A stretch of 64,000 bases of DNA from Desulfotruncus arcticus DSM 17038 (GCF_900113335.1 NZ_FOOX01000011.1:1-64000), one strand, 5' to 3'. Counted from the stretch's first letter, positions 47,024 to 56,147 are shown. A program made the numbers and translations. Notes: a model not told the origin generated them from the letters alone.

Positions 47024-47212
47024 TTAAGACTCTTCAACTTTCACTGCGCCGCTGGGGCATACGGACATGCAAGTTTCGCAACCCAGGCAGTCATCCAGTT
47101 CGCCGGTCACCTGAGCCTTGCCGTCCACCATTTCTAAAATGGAAGCCGGACAGTTGTCGGCGCATTCGCCGCAACCTTCACAGGTGTCCTGGTTAATGGT
47201 CACCACGTACAT
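47024..47212 (-). CDS. 2[4Fe-4S] ferredoxin of the dsrMK operon
   Basis: 62 residues with two cluster motifs: CEGCGECADNCPAS and CLGCETCMSVCPSGA. It starts MYVVTINQD at an ATG behind AAGGAGGTGA; the longer frame upstream is rejected. As the first gene of the fd-dsrMKC unit it may serve as electron carrier to or from DsrK or the sulfite reductase. A 17-base palindrome lies about 100 bases upstream. Confidence 0.92.
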   Translation of the reverse strand: MYVVTINQDTCEGCGECADNCPASILEMVDGKAQVTGELDDCLGCETCMSVCPSGAVKVEES

Positions 47213-47310
47213 TATGTTCACCTCCTTAATACAATTGGCTTTACTTCTTCCAGCAGGCAACCCGTCGCACAAGATATCTCCTCCCCGGACAGGATTGCAC
47301 GGCTGATAAA

Positions 47311-47327
47311 ATACGGTTAAACCGTAT
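47311..47327. promoter_or_regulatory. Palindrome upstream of fd-dsrMKC
   Basis: ATACGGTT A AACCGTAT is a perfect 8+1+8 inverted repeat, 99 bases upstream of the ferredoxin ATG. The flanks are AT-rich. It resembles an operator for a dimeric regulator. The remainder of 47213-47766 holds AT-rich DNA and GGGGACA repeats, no gene. Confidence 0.5.
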
Positions 47328-47553
47328 AAATCCCCTATACCATATTCGTTATCTGCGAAATTATTCCTTCAGGAAAAGCATAACAAACACTGTTTTTTTT
47401 CAGAATTACGCTAAAAGTCGTTGTTTTTAAAGCAATTTTTAATATTCTAGACAAAAAGACCACCGTTCCGGTAGTCCGGAAATGGGGCCGTTATTTGTAG
47501 ATTAGCATGTCATTTATTAACCTGTCAACGATCACAATATGCCAAAGTGAAAC

Positions 47554-47674
47554 GGGGACACACCTTTAAATTACTTCAGTACGGTTTGACGCACCTGTTG
47601 GCGTACTGATATAATAAGGAAAGGGGACACACCTCCTCTTTAGGGTAATGCTTTGGGGTCGGAGGTATGTCCCC
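47554..47674. repeat. GGGGACA repeats upstream of fmdB
   Basis: One lone GGGGACACACC (47554-47564) and one inverted pair, GGGGACACACCTCC (47623-47636) with GGAGGTATGTCCCC (47661-47674). Short CAGTACGG/GCGTACTG arms lie between them. Confidence 0.75.
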
Positions 47675-47766
47675 TGCGTATGAAAGGGAATACACTCCCT
47701 TAGAGAAATGTCTCCAACGTATGAATGTTCCCAATGTCTATATAAATACATGAGGAAGTGAAGGAC

Positions 47767-48009
47767 ATGCCTATTTTTGAATTCCGTTGTCTTAAATGCG
47801 GTAAGATTTACGAAAAACTCTTTATTATTGGGTCCCGTGAAGAGGTTGATATTAAGTGTCCCGAGTGCGGCTCGGAATCTTCTGAACGCGTACTCAGCAA
47901 AACCAATTACGCTATGGGGCAGGGGGGCGGCGGCAAGCCCAAGGTAACCACCAAATCCTGCGGTTCCGGCAACAGCTGCACCTCATTTGAAATTCCGGGC
48001 CCGGAATAA
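47767..48009 (+). CDS. FmdB-family zinc-ribbon protein
   Basis: 80 residues. MPIFEFRCLKCGKIYEKLF and IKCPECGSESSERVLS are the FmdB-type zinc ribbon, followed by a flexible Gly-rich tail with two further Cys (SCGSGNSC). FmdB-like proteins are annotated as putative regulators with little direct evidence. The ATG at 47767 follows GAGGAAGTGAAGG. It heads a two-gene plus-strand unit that diverges from the dsrMK operon. Confidence 0.85.
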   Translation: MPIFEFRCLKCGKIYEKLFIIGSREEVDIKCPECGSESSERVLSKTNYAMGQGGGGKPKVTTKSCGSGNSCTSFEIPGPE

Positions 48010-48056
48010 ACCGGAATAAAGAAGAGCTATCCTAATTTGAAGGGCGCGTAAAACCA

Positions 48057-49214
48057 ATGCAAATTTTTAATTCCAGCACAGGACAGCAATTTGTTGGCAG
48101 GGATAGCAGGGTTAAGCCCCGTTGTCCTTTCTGCGGACTCCCCATTGACAGGCCGCAGGAGCAGGAGGTGCACAGACCGGTTGAAATGCCGATAGGCTCC
48201 TGCTCCTGCGGCGCGGTATATGCCTATGACGCCACGGGCCATAACCTGGGGGCGGCCTTCTCCGAAGCACTTGTTTTCGCTTGCAACATGGACTGGGATC
48301 TGGCCTGGAACCTGCTGCCCGAAGAGGATTACCTGGAAGCCCTGGTAGAAAATTATGATCTTGAAAGCAACTACATTATTCCCGTAGGCTCGTTCGAAGG
48401 CAGACGCATTTCCGGGGCGCTTTATTTTATCAGACTTCATAACGATATCAGGGAAGCAACAGGTGAAGCGGTACAAAGAAGAGTGGACAAAGCCAGGCAG
48501 GTGGAGGCCAAGCCGGAGCCTGTCGCCAGGGGTTATACTAAAAAAAGTTTTACCAAGAAGGATGTTGAAAAGTGGGTGGCAGATTACCAGCTGGAAACCA
48601 TTATTGAGATAGCGAACCGGGATAAACGAATTCTGCGGGATTTGCAGCGTTTGCTTTACTCGGTGGACGAATTAACCAGGCTCAAGGCAGCCAGCGCTCT
48701 AGGCAAGGCATCAAGAGTGGTTGTCGAAAAAGACCCGGGAGCTGTATCCGACCTGCTGCAAAAAATTTTTACTTCTGTTTCGGGTGCCGATTATGGCTCC
48801 TCCAACTGGGGGGCTATTGATGCTATCGGTGAGATAATTGGTAATTCACCTGAATTATTTGCCGGGTATGTCCCCACCCTGTACCAGTTTATGAATGACC
48901 CGGAACTGCGGCCAAGGGTACTGTGGTCCATGGCTAGAATTGCAGAAGCAAAACCGGACCTGATTCAAAAATCCCTGGGTTATTTTACCGGTTTCCTTCA
49001 GGCAGCCGAACCTGAAACAAGAGGTTACGCCGCCTGGCTGACGGGTAAATTGCTGACATCAAAATCAGTGCCTGGAACAAAAGAAGCAAGAGAGGCACTA
49101 AAGCGTATGACTGAAGATGATAATCCAGTACTCATTTACCAGGATGGAAATACCCATGTAAGAACTATCGGTGAGCTGGCAACAGTAGCACTTGAACAAT
49201 ATTCAGAAAAGTAA
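48057..49214 (+). CDS. DVU0298-like HEAT-repeat protein of sulfate reducers
   Basis: 385 residues. An N-terminal cysteine region (RCPFCGLPIDRP, GSCSCGAVYAYDATGHN) would bind zinc. The second half (about 190-380) has HEAT-like helical repeats (LTRLKAASALGKASR, NWGAIDAIGEIIGNS, LRPRVLWSMARIAEAKP, TRGYAAWLTGKLL). I recall a similar protein as conserved with dsr genes in sulfate reducers (DVU0298). The biochemical role is unknown; a scaffold or sensor is possible. It follows the FmdB-like gene by 47 bases and is followed by a hairpin. Confidence 0.8.
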   Translation: MQIFNSSTGQQFVGRDSRVKPRCPFCGLPIDRPQEQEVHRPVEMPIGSCSCGAVYAYDATGHNLGAAFSEALVFACNMDWDLAWNLLPEEDYLEALVENYDLESNYIIPVGSFEGRRISGALYFIRLHNDIREATGEAVQRRVDKARQVEAKPEPVARGYTKKSFTKKDVEKWVADYQLETIIEIANRDKRILRDLQRLLYSVDELTRLKAASALGKASRVVVEKDPGAVSDLLQKIFTSVSGADYGSSNWGAIDAIGEIIGNSPELFAGYVPTLYQFMNDPELRPRVLWSMARIAEAKPDLIQKSLGYFTGFLQAAEPETRGYAAWLTGKLLTSKSVPGTKEAREALKRMTEDDNPVLIYQDGNTHVRTIGELATVALEQYSEK

Positions 49215-49260
49215 CTACTACACAGAATTTAGCATAAGAAAAAACTAATCGGCTCATCTT

Positions 49261-49293
49261 ATTCTGACTCCTGAATTCTGACTCCTGACTCCT
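49261..49293. repeat. Heptamer repeat, right-arm remnant
   Basis: ATTCTGACTCCTGAATTCTG plus two more heptamers; no matching left arm nearby. Confidence 0.6.
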
Positions 49294-49304
49294 ACACAAT
49301 AACC

Positions 49305-49354
49305 AAGGCACTCTTTTTTCTCCTGAAAGCAAAACGGGAAAATAAGAGTGCCTT
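49305..49354. terminator. Bidirectional terminator-like hairpin
   Basis: AAGGCACTCTT and AAGAGTGCCTT pair across a 28-base loop between two convergent genes, with TTTATCTATTTT following on the plus strand. Confidence 0.6.
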
Positions 49355-49357
49355 TAT

Positions 49358-49981
49358 CTATTTTAAAATTTCCTTCCGGGGAGTTGCAATGGACCTGGCC
49401 ATGCTAACCAATAGCCCGGCCTTATCCAAATCCGACTCTCCCGCCCTTTCCAGAAGCTCTTTGGACAGCTCAAACAGCTCTTTGTAAATTTTATCCAAAT
49501 CAAAAGCCGGGTAGGATTTACCTTTTTCAAAGCCGGCCTTCCAGCAAGCGTGAATCTTGCCGTTAATAATTGTCGGGATGCCGTATACCCGGCAGGTAAC
49601 AGGCCGGTGGGCATAAATAGAACACTTGTGGTGATCATTCAGCAATGGACATTTAATCCGCTGCGTAGCCATGATTTCATTTATTTTTTCCGTATCGTCA
49701 CCGCAATCACGGATTTTTTCCTGCATTGCCGTCAGTGATTTTTCAAAGTCCGCCAACCTTGCGGTTATTTCCTTTTGAGCAGGTTCATCGAGCTCATGGA
49801 ACCGGTAGTTCAGGTAGGCAGATTCAATGGGAAACAGCCCGAAAACCGCATTACAGCAGTCGGAGCACTGAACTGCACATTTCACGCAGTCACCGTAGCT
49901 CTGCTGCATTTCATTAAAAGATTGTTCCGCCTGAGCCGCCAGCTGTTCGTATTTCTCGAAAATATCTTTTAGTTTATCCAT
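49358..49981 (-). CDS. YkgJ-type cysteine-cluster protein
   Basis: 207 residues. Two cysteine-rich parts are typical of the Fe/Zn-binding YkgJ family: CVKCAVQCSDCCNAVFG and, later, CPLLNDHHKCSIYAHRPVTC. It may bind an Fe-S cluster or zinc; function unknown. The ATG overlaps the stop of the TPR gene (ATGGATAA), so the two are coupled. A longer upstream frame is rejected. Confidence 0.8.
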   Translation of the reverse strand: MDKLKDIFEKYEQLAAQAEQSFNEMQQSYGDCVKCAVQCSDCCNAVFGLFPIESAYLNYRFHELDEPAQKEITARLADFEKSLTAMQEKIRDCGDDTEKINEIMATQRIKCPLLNDHHKCSIYAHRPVTCRVYGIPTIINGKIHACWKAGFEKGKSYPAFDLDKIYKELFELSKELLERAGESDLDKAGLLVSMARSIATPRKEILK

Positions 49982-50603
49982 TTTTACGATATTGCTCCAG
50001 TTCTTTGATAAATTCGGGATGAGGTTTAAAACCCAATTCAACAGCCTTGTCGAGATGTGTCAGAGCCTTTGACAAATCTTCTTTTAGATAATAGGCATAA
50101 GCAAGATTATTATACGCCAACGCGAAATCGGGCGCTAATTCAACCAGCTTATGTCCGGTTGCTATGGCTTTGTCCAGGTCGCCCTTTTGCAAGTAGGCGT
50201 TTAACAGATTGCTCCAGGCCTGGGCAATTTCGGGGTTTAATTCGATGGATTTTTCCAGCGCTGTAATCGCCTCGTCTGTTTTGGCCAGCTGCAGATAAGC
50301 AAACCCCAGGTTGGCGTAGCCTCGGGCATATCTTGGTTCTATTTCCACCGCTTTTTGATTGGCCTCGATTACTTTTTCCATATCCCCCAGCTTAAAGTAA
50401 ATATAGCCCAAGTTTACGCAGGCTTCAAACATTCTGCCGCTGTTGTTGATCGCCTCTTCAAAAAGCCCGATGGCCTCATTAAATTTACCCTGCTGCATCA
50501 AAGCCACTCCCAGGTTGTATTGGGCATTGGCGCACTCGGGGTTCTCATTGAGCATGTCTATTTGTTCCTTGATAAATTTAGTGGATTCCTGCGGGGTTTT
50601 CAT
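49974..50603 (-). CDS. Tetratricopeptide-repeat protein
   Basis: 209 residues of about five TPR units, with repeats such as AQYNLGVALMQQGKFNEAIG, ACVNLGYIYFKLGDMEKVIE and ARGYANLGFAYLQLAKTDEA. No signal peptide, so a cytoplasmic adaptor. It is separated from dsrD by a terminator and a heptamer repeat but lies in the dsr neighbourhood and is translationally coupled to the cysteine-cluster protein. The partner proteins are unknown. Confidence 0.87.
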   Translation of the reverse strand: MKTPQESTKFIKEQIDMLNENPECANAQYNLGVALMQQGKFNEAIGLFEEAINNSGRMFEACVNLGYIYFKLGDMEKVIEANQKAVEIEPRYARGYANLGFAYLQLAKTDEAITALEKSIELNPEIAQAWSNLLNAYLQKGDLDKAIATGHKLVELAPDFALAYNNLAYAYYLKEDLSKALTHLDKAVELGFKPHPEFIKELEQYRKNG

Positions 50604-50627
50604 AGCATCTGCCTTTCGTATTGTAGT

Positions 50628-50709
50628 ATTCAGGAGTCAGGAGTCAGAATTCAGAATATTAAAAGACAACAACCCAATCTCTTATCTTTTCTCCTGACTA
50701 CTGACTCCT
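50628..50709. repeat. Heptamer hairpin repeat, near-twin of 34953-35048
   Basis: CAGGAGTCAGGAGTCAGAAT (left) and TCCTGACTACTGACTCCTA (right) with the loop shared with the 34953 copy. Confidence 0.9.
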
Positions 50710-50749
50710 AAACAAAGAGAGGCTGCCGTCCTTAGGGCAGCAACCTCTC
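50710..50749 (-). terminator. Terminator of dsrABD
   Basis: GAGAGGTTGCTGCCC...GGACGGCAGCCTCTC followed by TTTGTTT on the minus strand, 15 bases past the dsrD stop. Confidence 0.85.
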
Positions 50750-50763
50750 CATAGTCACACGGT

Positions 50764-50997
50764 TTATTCCGGATCTTCGGTCATGCCTCTTCCCTTTAAT
50801 CCGTACATCGTGCTGCTGCCGGTGGAGAAGTAGATCATTGTTCCGTCGTTGATTAAAGCTGTGCAGGCTTTTTTAATTTCTCTCATTTTGGCGTCGGGCA
50901 TAACTTTTTGGACGGCTTTTTCTATATCTTTAAAGTAAAACTTGGTTTTTTTGCTGGACTCGGCAAATTCAACGATAATCTTTTTCATTTCGTCCAT
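50764..50997 (-). CDS. dsrD: DsrD, allosteric activator of DsrAB
   Basis: 77 residues, the normal DsrD size. It forms a winged-helix-like fold; MDEMKKIIVEFAESSKKTKF, FKDIEKAVQKVMPDAKMREI and GTMIYFSTGSSTMYGLKGRG are visible. DsrD is known to raise the rate of sulfite reduction by DsrAB and is found only in organisms using DsrAB reductively, so it marks this organism as a sulfate/sulfite reducer rather than a sulfur oxidiser. The ATG follows AAAGGAG; a longer frame is rejected. Confidence 0.94.
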   Translation of the reverse strand: MDEMKKIIVEFAESSKKTKFYFKDIEKAVQKVMPDAKMREIKKACTALINDGTMIYFSTGSSTMYGLKGRGMTEDPE

Positions 50998-51080
50998 ATT
51001 AGCATCTCCTTTTAAATACAGGGACAGCCCTGCGGTAATTACTGGCAGGTCTGTCCCCATATTTTAATTCTCAGATAAGA

Positions 51081-52268
51081 TTATTCTATCCCGCCAACTA
51101 ATTTTGATACATTCCACGCTGCATCGGTATATTTAAACTGAGTGCTGGTGCGCCAGGTGTCGTAGGCCAGGCGGTAGTCGTCAATAAGGTGCTCAGTGAA
51201 TTCCAGGCCGGTTTTTTCGAAGAATTTTTCCCAGCCGATACGCTCGGCCCAGTCGCCCAGACGTTCGTATTTATTGGCATCCTGCGCGTAAGCGTTGAAG
51301 ATCTTCTTAACGTTTTCGACCACTTCCGGGAACCTCGGGAAGTTGTTCGGCAGCCAGGGCACAACAACTTTGGAGAACTTGGGCATACTGATCCGGTTGG
51401 AAATCTTACCACCGGCCAGGATGGTTACGCCGTCACCCTCTTTATCGGAAAGAGGCAGCGCCTGGCACATGGTGTAGCAGTTACCGCAGAACATGCAGCG
51501 TTCCTGCTTGATCTTAACCGTCTTTCCGCCTTCCGGTGTCTTGTCCGGAGAAATGGCGCCCAGCGGGCAGGCAGCGATAGCCAGCGGAATTTCACAGACC
51601 TTGTCAATAACCTCGTGGTCAATAATGGGGGGCTTGCGGTGGTAGCCCAGCAGGGCGATGTCCGAGCAGTGCACGGCACCGCACATGTTCAGGCAGCAAG
51701 CCATGGAAATTCTAACCTTGGCGGGCAGGTTCATGCCCTGGAATTCTTCAAACAGCGCGTCCGAAACGGCCTTAACCATTGAAGAGGCGTCGGTTGCCGG
51801 AGTATGGCAGTGGATATAACCCTGGGTGTGCACGATATTGGTTAAACCAGCGCCTGTCCCGCCGATGGGGAACTTATAGCTGCCGCCGGCGAAAGTACGG
51901 CCTTGCAGGTCTTTTTTCAGGGCATCCAGTTTGGCTTCACTGTCAACCAGAAACTCAATGTTGTTCCGGGTGGTGAATCGAACAAAGCCGTCACAGTACT
52001 TGTCGGCGATATCACAAATTTCACGAACGTGCTGCACGGTCATGAAACGGGCAGCGCCGCACCTTACTGTAAATACTTTTTCTCCTGTTTCAGAAACGTG
52101 TGCTAATACACCCGGCTCCAAGACATCATGATAAGCCCATTTGCCATAGTTATTTTGGATGACAGGAGGGAAATACTGCCAGAAATGTCTGGGGCCCAGG
52201 TCTGTGAGCCTGTTTTTTTGCGGGTCCTTGGGATCGTATTTACCGAGTCTTTCTAAAGATAAAGCCAT
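51081..52268 (-). CDS. dsrB: Dissimilatory sulfite reductase beta subunit
   Basis: 395 residues. Siroheme/[4Fe-4S] region: [20 protein letters not shown] and [15 protein letters not shown], then a ferredoxin-type motif [28 protein letters not shown] is a typical substrate-pocket stretch. DsrB holds the catalytically active siroheme of the alpha2beta2 complex, which reduces sulfite and hands the product to DsrC. It starts 19 bases after dsrA with an AGGAGG site. Confidence 0.97.
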   Translation of the reverse strand: MALSLERLGKYDPKDPQKNRLTDLGPRHFWQYFPPVIQNNYGKWAYHDVLEPGVLAHVSETGEKVFTVRCGAARFMTVQHVREICDIADKYCDGFVRFTTRNNIEFLVDSEAKLDALKKDLQGRTFAGGSYKFPIGGTGAGLTNIVHTQGYIHCHTPATDASSMVKAVSDALFEEFQGMNLPAKVRISMACCLNMCGAVHCSDIALLGYHRKPPIIDHEVIDKVCEIPLAIAACPLGAISPDKTPEGGKTVKIKQERCMFCGNCYTMCQALPLSDKEGDGVTILAGGKISNRISMPKFSKVVVPWLPNNFPRFPEVVENVKKIFNAYAQDANKYERLGDWAERIGWEKFFEKTGLEFTEHLIDDYRLAYDTWRTSTQFKYTDAAWNVSKLVGGIE

Positions 52269-52287
52269 TACACAAACCTCCTATCCC

Positions 52288-53706
52288 TTATCTCTTATGT
52301 CTGGTCCGATATTCTTTAATATCACGCTGCCAACCGCCGGGTACGTCTTCTTCCTTCCATAATACGTACGGGTTTTCACGCGGGGCCTTGACCATATACG
52401 GTGCAGCCGGCAGTTCGACTGCTTCCAAGAACTTAGGCATGCCAACGCGCTGCATCAGTTCGCCCAGACGCTCGCGGTTTCTGCCTTCTTCCATCCAGAA
52501 TTCCCATACTTTTTCAATGAATTCTTTAATGTTGTCGTACGGGGCTTCGGTTTTCATAAAAGGTATCATCAAAGTAGCCATTTGGGCGCCATCCAGAATG
52601 GGTGCTTTTGCTCCCAACAGAATGCTTACGCCGGTGTCTGTACCCGGCTTTAAAGCCCTGGGCATGGTGTTGATGCAGTGCATGCAGCGAACACACTCGG
52701 CGTTATCGATTGTCAGTACATCGTCTTCATACTTCATGCATTTGGAAGGGCACAGATCGATAACTTCTTTTTGAATGTCAAATTTACCCCAGTCTCTTCC
52801 GGCATGAGCGCCGGCGTTGGGGATAAAGTCTCCGGCAATGTAACCTTTTACCGCATCCTGGTCGATACGGATATCGTCTTTCCAGGTGCCGATGAAGGAC
52901 ATATCGGAACGGGCGATGGAAGCAACGCAGCCGTTAGGGCAACCATCGAATTTAAACTTGAACTTGTAGGGGAAAGCCGGGCGGTGCAGTTCATCCTGAT
53001 AGTATTGGGTCAATTCATAGCTCAGAGCCTGAGTATCAAAGCAGGCGAATTCGCAACGAGCCTTGCCGATACAGCAGGAGGGTGTACGCAGGTTGGAGCC
53101 GGAACCGCCGATATCCACACCCATCTCGTGAGTCAGCTCGAAGAAGACCGGCTCTAATTGTTCGGTGGTTGTTCCCAGCAGAACCAGGTCACCGGTGGAG
53201 CCGTGCAGGTTCATCATGCCGCTGCCCCTGTATTCCCACATATCGCATACGGACCTCAGGAAATTTGAATCATAAAATTTACTGGCTGGCTGGTTAACAC
53301 GAATGGTATGGAAGTGAGCAATAGAAGGATATTTTTCCGGCAGGTCGGAATAACGTCCGATAACGCCGCCGCCATAACCAAACACACCTACGATACCGCC
53401 GTGTTTCCAGTGGGTTTCACCTTCGTCAAAAGATACCTGGAGCTGGCCAAGCATATCTTCAATACCGTCACGGTCAATTAACATCCTGTCATCGGCAAGT
53501 TTCCGCCTATGCAGGGCACCTTGTTTGGCGTCAGAAACAAAGCTGGGCCACGGGCCTTTTTCTAGTTCTTCCAAATCGGGAATATCATGTTTAATTTTAA
53601 AGTTTTTCAGTTCTTCTTCTGTATAATTGTTTAGTTCTGCGTCGGAGTAAATACGCATCTCGGCGTATTTTATTTCCTTTTGTTCGTCTTTAGGTTCAAA
53701 AGCCAA
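52288..53706 (-). CDS. dsrA: Dissimilatory sulfite reductase alpha subunit
   Basis: 472 residues. The siroheme/cluster cysteines are in CCIGKARCEFACFDTQ and FDGCPNGCVASIARSD; a ferredoxin domain follows (CPSKCMKYED... ECVRCMHCINTMPRAL). KHGGIVGVFGYGGGVIGRYSD is a DsrA-typical region. With DsrB it performs the six-electron reduction of sulfite. The TTG at 53706 is eight bases past AAAGGAGG; an earlier TTG is too close to that site. The dsrA-B-D order is standard. Confidence 0.97.
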   Translation of the reverse strand: MAFEPKDEQKEIKYAEMRIYSDAELNNYTEEELKNFKIKHDIPDLEELEKGPWPSFVSDAKQGALHRRKLADDRMLIDRDGIEDMLGQLQVSFDEGETHWKHGGIVGVFGYGGGVIGRYSDLPEKYPSIAHFHTIRVNQPASKFYDSNFLRSVCDMWEYRGSGMMNLHGSTGDLVLLGTTTEQLEPVFFELTHEMGVDIGGSGSNLRTPSCCIGKARCEFACFDTQALSYELTQYYQDELHRPAFPYKFKFKFDGCPNGCVASIARSDMSFIGTWKDDIRIDQDAVKGYIAGDFIPNAGAHAGRDWGKFDIQKEVIDLCPSKCMKYEDDVLTIDNAECVRCMHCINTMPRALKPGTDTGVSILLGAKAPILDGAQMATLMIPFMKTEAPYDNIKEFIEKVWEFWMEEGRNRERLGELMQRVGMPKFLEAVELPAAPYMVKAPRENPYVLWKEEDVPGGWQRDIKEYRTRHKR

Positions 53707-53752
53707 CTGCAATACCTCCTTTGGTTAAGTACAAGTTATAGACCAAAGATTT

Positions 53753-53762
53753 CCGTTAACGG
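53753..53762. promoter_or_regulatory. Palindrome in the dsrA leader
   Basis: CCGTTAACGG, a perfect ten-base palindrome about 47 bases before the dsrA start. It may be a regulator site. Related in style, not in sequence, to the palindrome before fd-dsrMKC. Confidence 0.35.
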
Positions 53763-53817
53763 GTAGTTTACCTAACTCCACCCCCTTCCGAAATTTAATA
53801 GTTCTTAAAAACTCATA

Positions 53818-53847
53818 TTGATACAACCGGAGTTAGTCAATTGTCAA
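53818..53847 (-). promoter_or_regulatory. Possible dsrABD promoter
   Basis: TTGACA (53842-53847) and TATCAA (53818-53823), 18 bases apart on the minus strand, about 110 bases before dsrA. The -10 box is poor. Between here and 54281 no gene or clear motif was found. Confidence 0.4.
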
Positions 53848-54281
53848 TTAACCCCGTTGTAATTCCGCACCCACAGCTATACCATGAGTGATCATGTAAC
53901 CAACCTATGAGTTAATTAGATTACATTTTAATTAAGTGAATACCTACTGTAGGGCACCAACCACATGGACACGAAAAACTCAGCGCCGTTACTCGCCTTT
54001 GAGACGTCCCGGGCCAAGAACCATCGCGCTCTCCTGTTGGGGGCATGTTTCCGGACCTATGGTTATAACCCCAAGGAGAGATGTTTCCCCTTTCCTATTT
54101 GCCGTATACGTATGCTATTCGTTACAATTCGCATTATTCCTTCCCGTATTATTATTTTTTGTGGGATTTGGCACAAAAAAATTAGGACTAATGCAAAGCC
54201 TGTCTTATTTATTTTAACCAATTAGTTCGAAACAGTCTACAGGTGATAGATGGCATAATTCGTGAACTTTTTTTATTGTTA

Positions 54282-54408
54282 ATCTCGTTAACCGCCGCTA
54301 AGACTCCCGCCTCTATATGCGGAAGTTAAGCGGCGATAAACTCGAAATAAGTGCGACTAAGGTTCAGGTGGGGTCAAAACCCCACCTGAACCAAGTCTTC
54401 TTTATTAA
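54282..54408. repeat. Two-hairpin IS200/IS605-like repeat, copy 2
   Basis: TCTCGTTAACCGCCGCTAAG opens hairpin 1 (degenerate right arm), then CTCGAAATAAGTGCGACTAA, then a perfect second hairpin GGTTCAGGTGGGG TCAAAA CCCCACCTGAACC, ending AAGTCTTCTTTATTA. No transposase frame is inside. Lies in the dsrA / symporter gap. Confidence 0.85.
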
Positions 54409-54419
54409 CCAATAATGTA

Positions 54420-54455
54420 CAAAAAAAGAAGATCCTTAAATTAATCATGGATCTT
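54420..54455 (-). terminator. Terminator of the alanine symporter gene
   Basis: AAGATCC...GGATCTT followed by CTTTTTTTG on the minus strand, 34 bases beyond the stop codon. Confidence 0.85.
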
Positions 54456-54488
54456 GAAATGAAATAATCCAATAACTCTTATTCCTTG

Positions 54489-55967
54489 TTAGCCCGTTAT
54501 AGTTTTTGATTGGCCCGGTCCGGCAGTTTCATGGTATTGATATTCTTTCTCCCAGAAATCAGCATCGGCAATGCCCAGCTTCACCGGGTCGAATACGGGA
54601 TCTTTTCCTTCTTTTTTCTGAGTCTCATAATCTTTTAATACTTTTAAGGCTGGTTTGGTGAGCAGCAAAATGGCGATAATGTTCAACCAGGCCATGCTTC
54701 CTACCCCAATGTCGCCCAAGGTCCAGGCAAATCCCGCTGTTTTCACTGTGCCGTAGTAGACAACGCCCAATATCGCAATTTTTAAGGCATACTCCGACCA
54801 AACCCGTCTTGTTTTTTGGTTGATATAGGCAAGATTTGTTTCAGCCATATAGTAGTAGGCCATAATTGTGGTAAAAGCGAAAAATAGGAGAGCAATGGCC
54901 ACAAAGGGGGCGCCGAAGCCCGGTATCACCGATTCAACCGCTTGCTGCGTATAAACCGGACCGGGATCGACATTAGCCAGGTTGGTGACAATAGGTGCTG
55001 CTCCCTCCGGTGTTACATTATACATACCTGTGATCAAGATCATAAATGCAGTTGCGGAACAAACAAATAAGGTATCGATATAGACGGAAAAGGCCTGAAC
55101 CAGACCTTGTTTAGCGGGGTGCGATACTTCTGCGGCCGAAGCGGCATGAGGCGCGGTGCCTTGCCCAGCTTCGTTTGAATAAATGCCCCGCTTAACGCCC
55201 CAAGAGATTGCCGAACCAAGAATCCCGCCAAAGGCGGCATTGGTACCAAATGCGCTGGAAAAGATCAGGGAAAGCACACCGGGCAATTGAGAGATATTGG
55301 AAAGTACAATATATAAGGCAACTAAAATATAACCCAGGGCCATAAACGGCACAACAATCTGGGCAACGCCGGCAATTCTCTTTACCCCACCGAAAATAAT
55401 AGCTCCAAGAAAAACAACCAGTACAATCCCGGTAACAACAGGGTTTACCCCAAATGCATTATCGATTCCGGCAGCAATACTGTTCGCCTGCACGCCCGGT
55501 AAAAACACACCTGTTGCCAGCACGGTAACAATCGAAAATAATACGGCATACCACTTTAATTTTAAACCTTTTTCAATGTAATAGGCCGGACCGCCACGAA
55601 ACTGACCGTCCAGTTTGACTTTATACACTTGCCCAAGAGCCGCTTCAACAAATGCAGAGCCGGCTCCCAAGAATGCGATAAGCCACATCCAGAAGACAGC
55701 TCCCGGTCCTCCAAACGCAATCGCAGTAGCCACACCGGCAATGTTACCTGTCCCCACCCTGCCGGATAAAGCTATGGTTAATGCCTGGAAAGAAGATACC
55801 CCGGCTGCGGAGCTTCTGCCTTGAAACATTAACTTTACCATTTCCTTTAAGTGTCTGACCTGGAGTAAGCGGGTAGCAACGGTATAAAACAATCCTGTTC
55901 CCAGGCAAAGATAAACCAGCGCCGGACTCCAAATAACCCCATTCAACCAGTTAACAAATGCATCCAA
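54489..55967 (-). CDS. Sodium:alanine/glycine symporter (AGCS family)
   Basis: 492 residues and about 11 helices. Family motifs are FQALTIALSGRVGTGNIAGVATAI (substrate/Na+ site), GGPGAVFWMWLIAFLG and GIYSNEAGQGTAPHAASAAE. It imports alanine or glycine with Na+. The TTG at 55967 gives MDAFVNWLNGVIWSPALVYL and follows AAGGGGG; a longer frame adds a basic stretch unlike the family. It lies downstream of asparaginase, so both may serve amino acid use. Confidence 0.93.
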   Translation of the reverse strand: MDAFVNWLNGVIWSPALVYLCLGTGLFYTVATRLLQVRHLKEMVKLMFQGRSSAAGVSSFQALTIALSGRVGTGNIAGVATAIAFGGPGAVFWMWLIAFLGAGSAFVEAALGQVYKVKLDGQFRGGPAYYIEKGLKLKWYAVLFSIVTVLATGVFLPGVQANSIAAGIDNAFGVNPVVTGIVLVVFLGAIIFGGVKRIAGVAQIVVPFMALGYILVALYIVLSNISQLPGVLSLIFSSAFGTNAAFGGILGSAISWGVKRGIYSNEAGQGTAPHAASAAEVSHPAKQGLVQAFSVYIDTLFVCSATAFMILITGMYNVTPEGAAPIVTNLANVDPGPVYTQQAVESVIPGFGAPFVAIALLFFAFTTIMAYYYMAETNLAYINQKTRRVWSEYALKIAILGVVYYGTVKTAGFAWTLGDIGVGSMAWLNIIAILLLTKPALKVLKDYETQKKEGKDPVFDPVKLGIADADFWEKEYQYHETAGPGQSKTITG

Positions 55968-56147
55968 AATAATTCCCCCTTGCGTCAATCTTTTTTGTTT
56001 AAACGCTATTTCTTTTTTCATCAAATGGGCTGCACCAATAAACCACCCCCTGCAGTTTCTTCCTTTCATAAACATAGCGAAATAGATTATTAAATTATTT
56101 GGCAAGTTAAAATTATTTCGTAAACTCCAGGCAACACAGAGGCAATA

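Noticed and set aside
47566..47751. 61-codon minus-strand frame
   Set aside because: It consists of GGGGACA repeat sequence.
53707..54281. Small RNA or gene between dsrA and the repeat
   Set aside because: The frames present lack ribosome sites and no stable structure was seen.
54340..54360. GTGCGAC as a group II intron 5' end
   Set aside because: No domain V, intron-encoded protein or matching length follows; the motif belongs to a short repeat.
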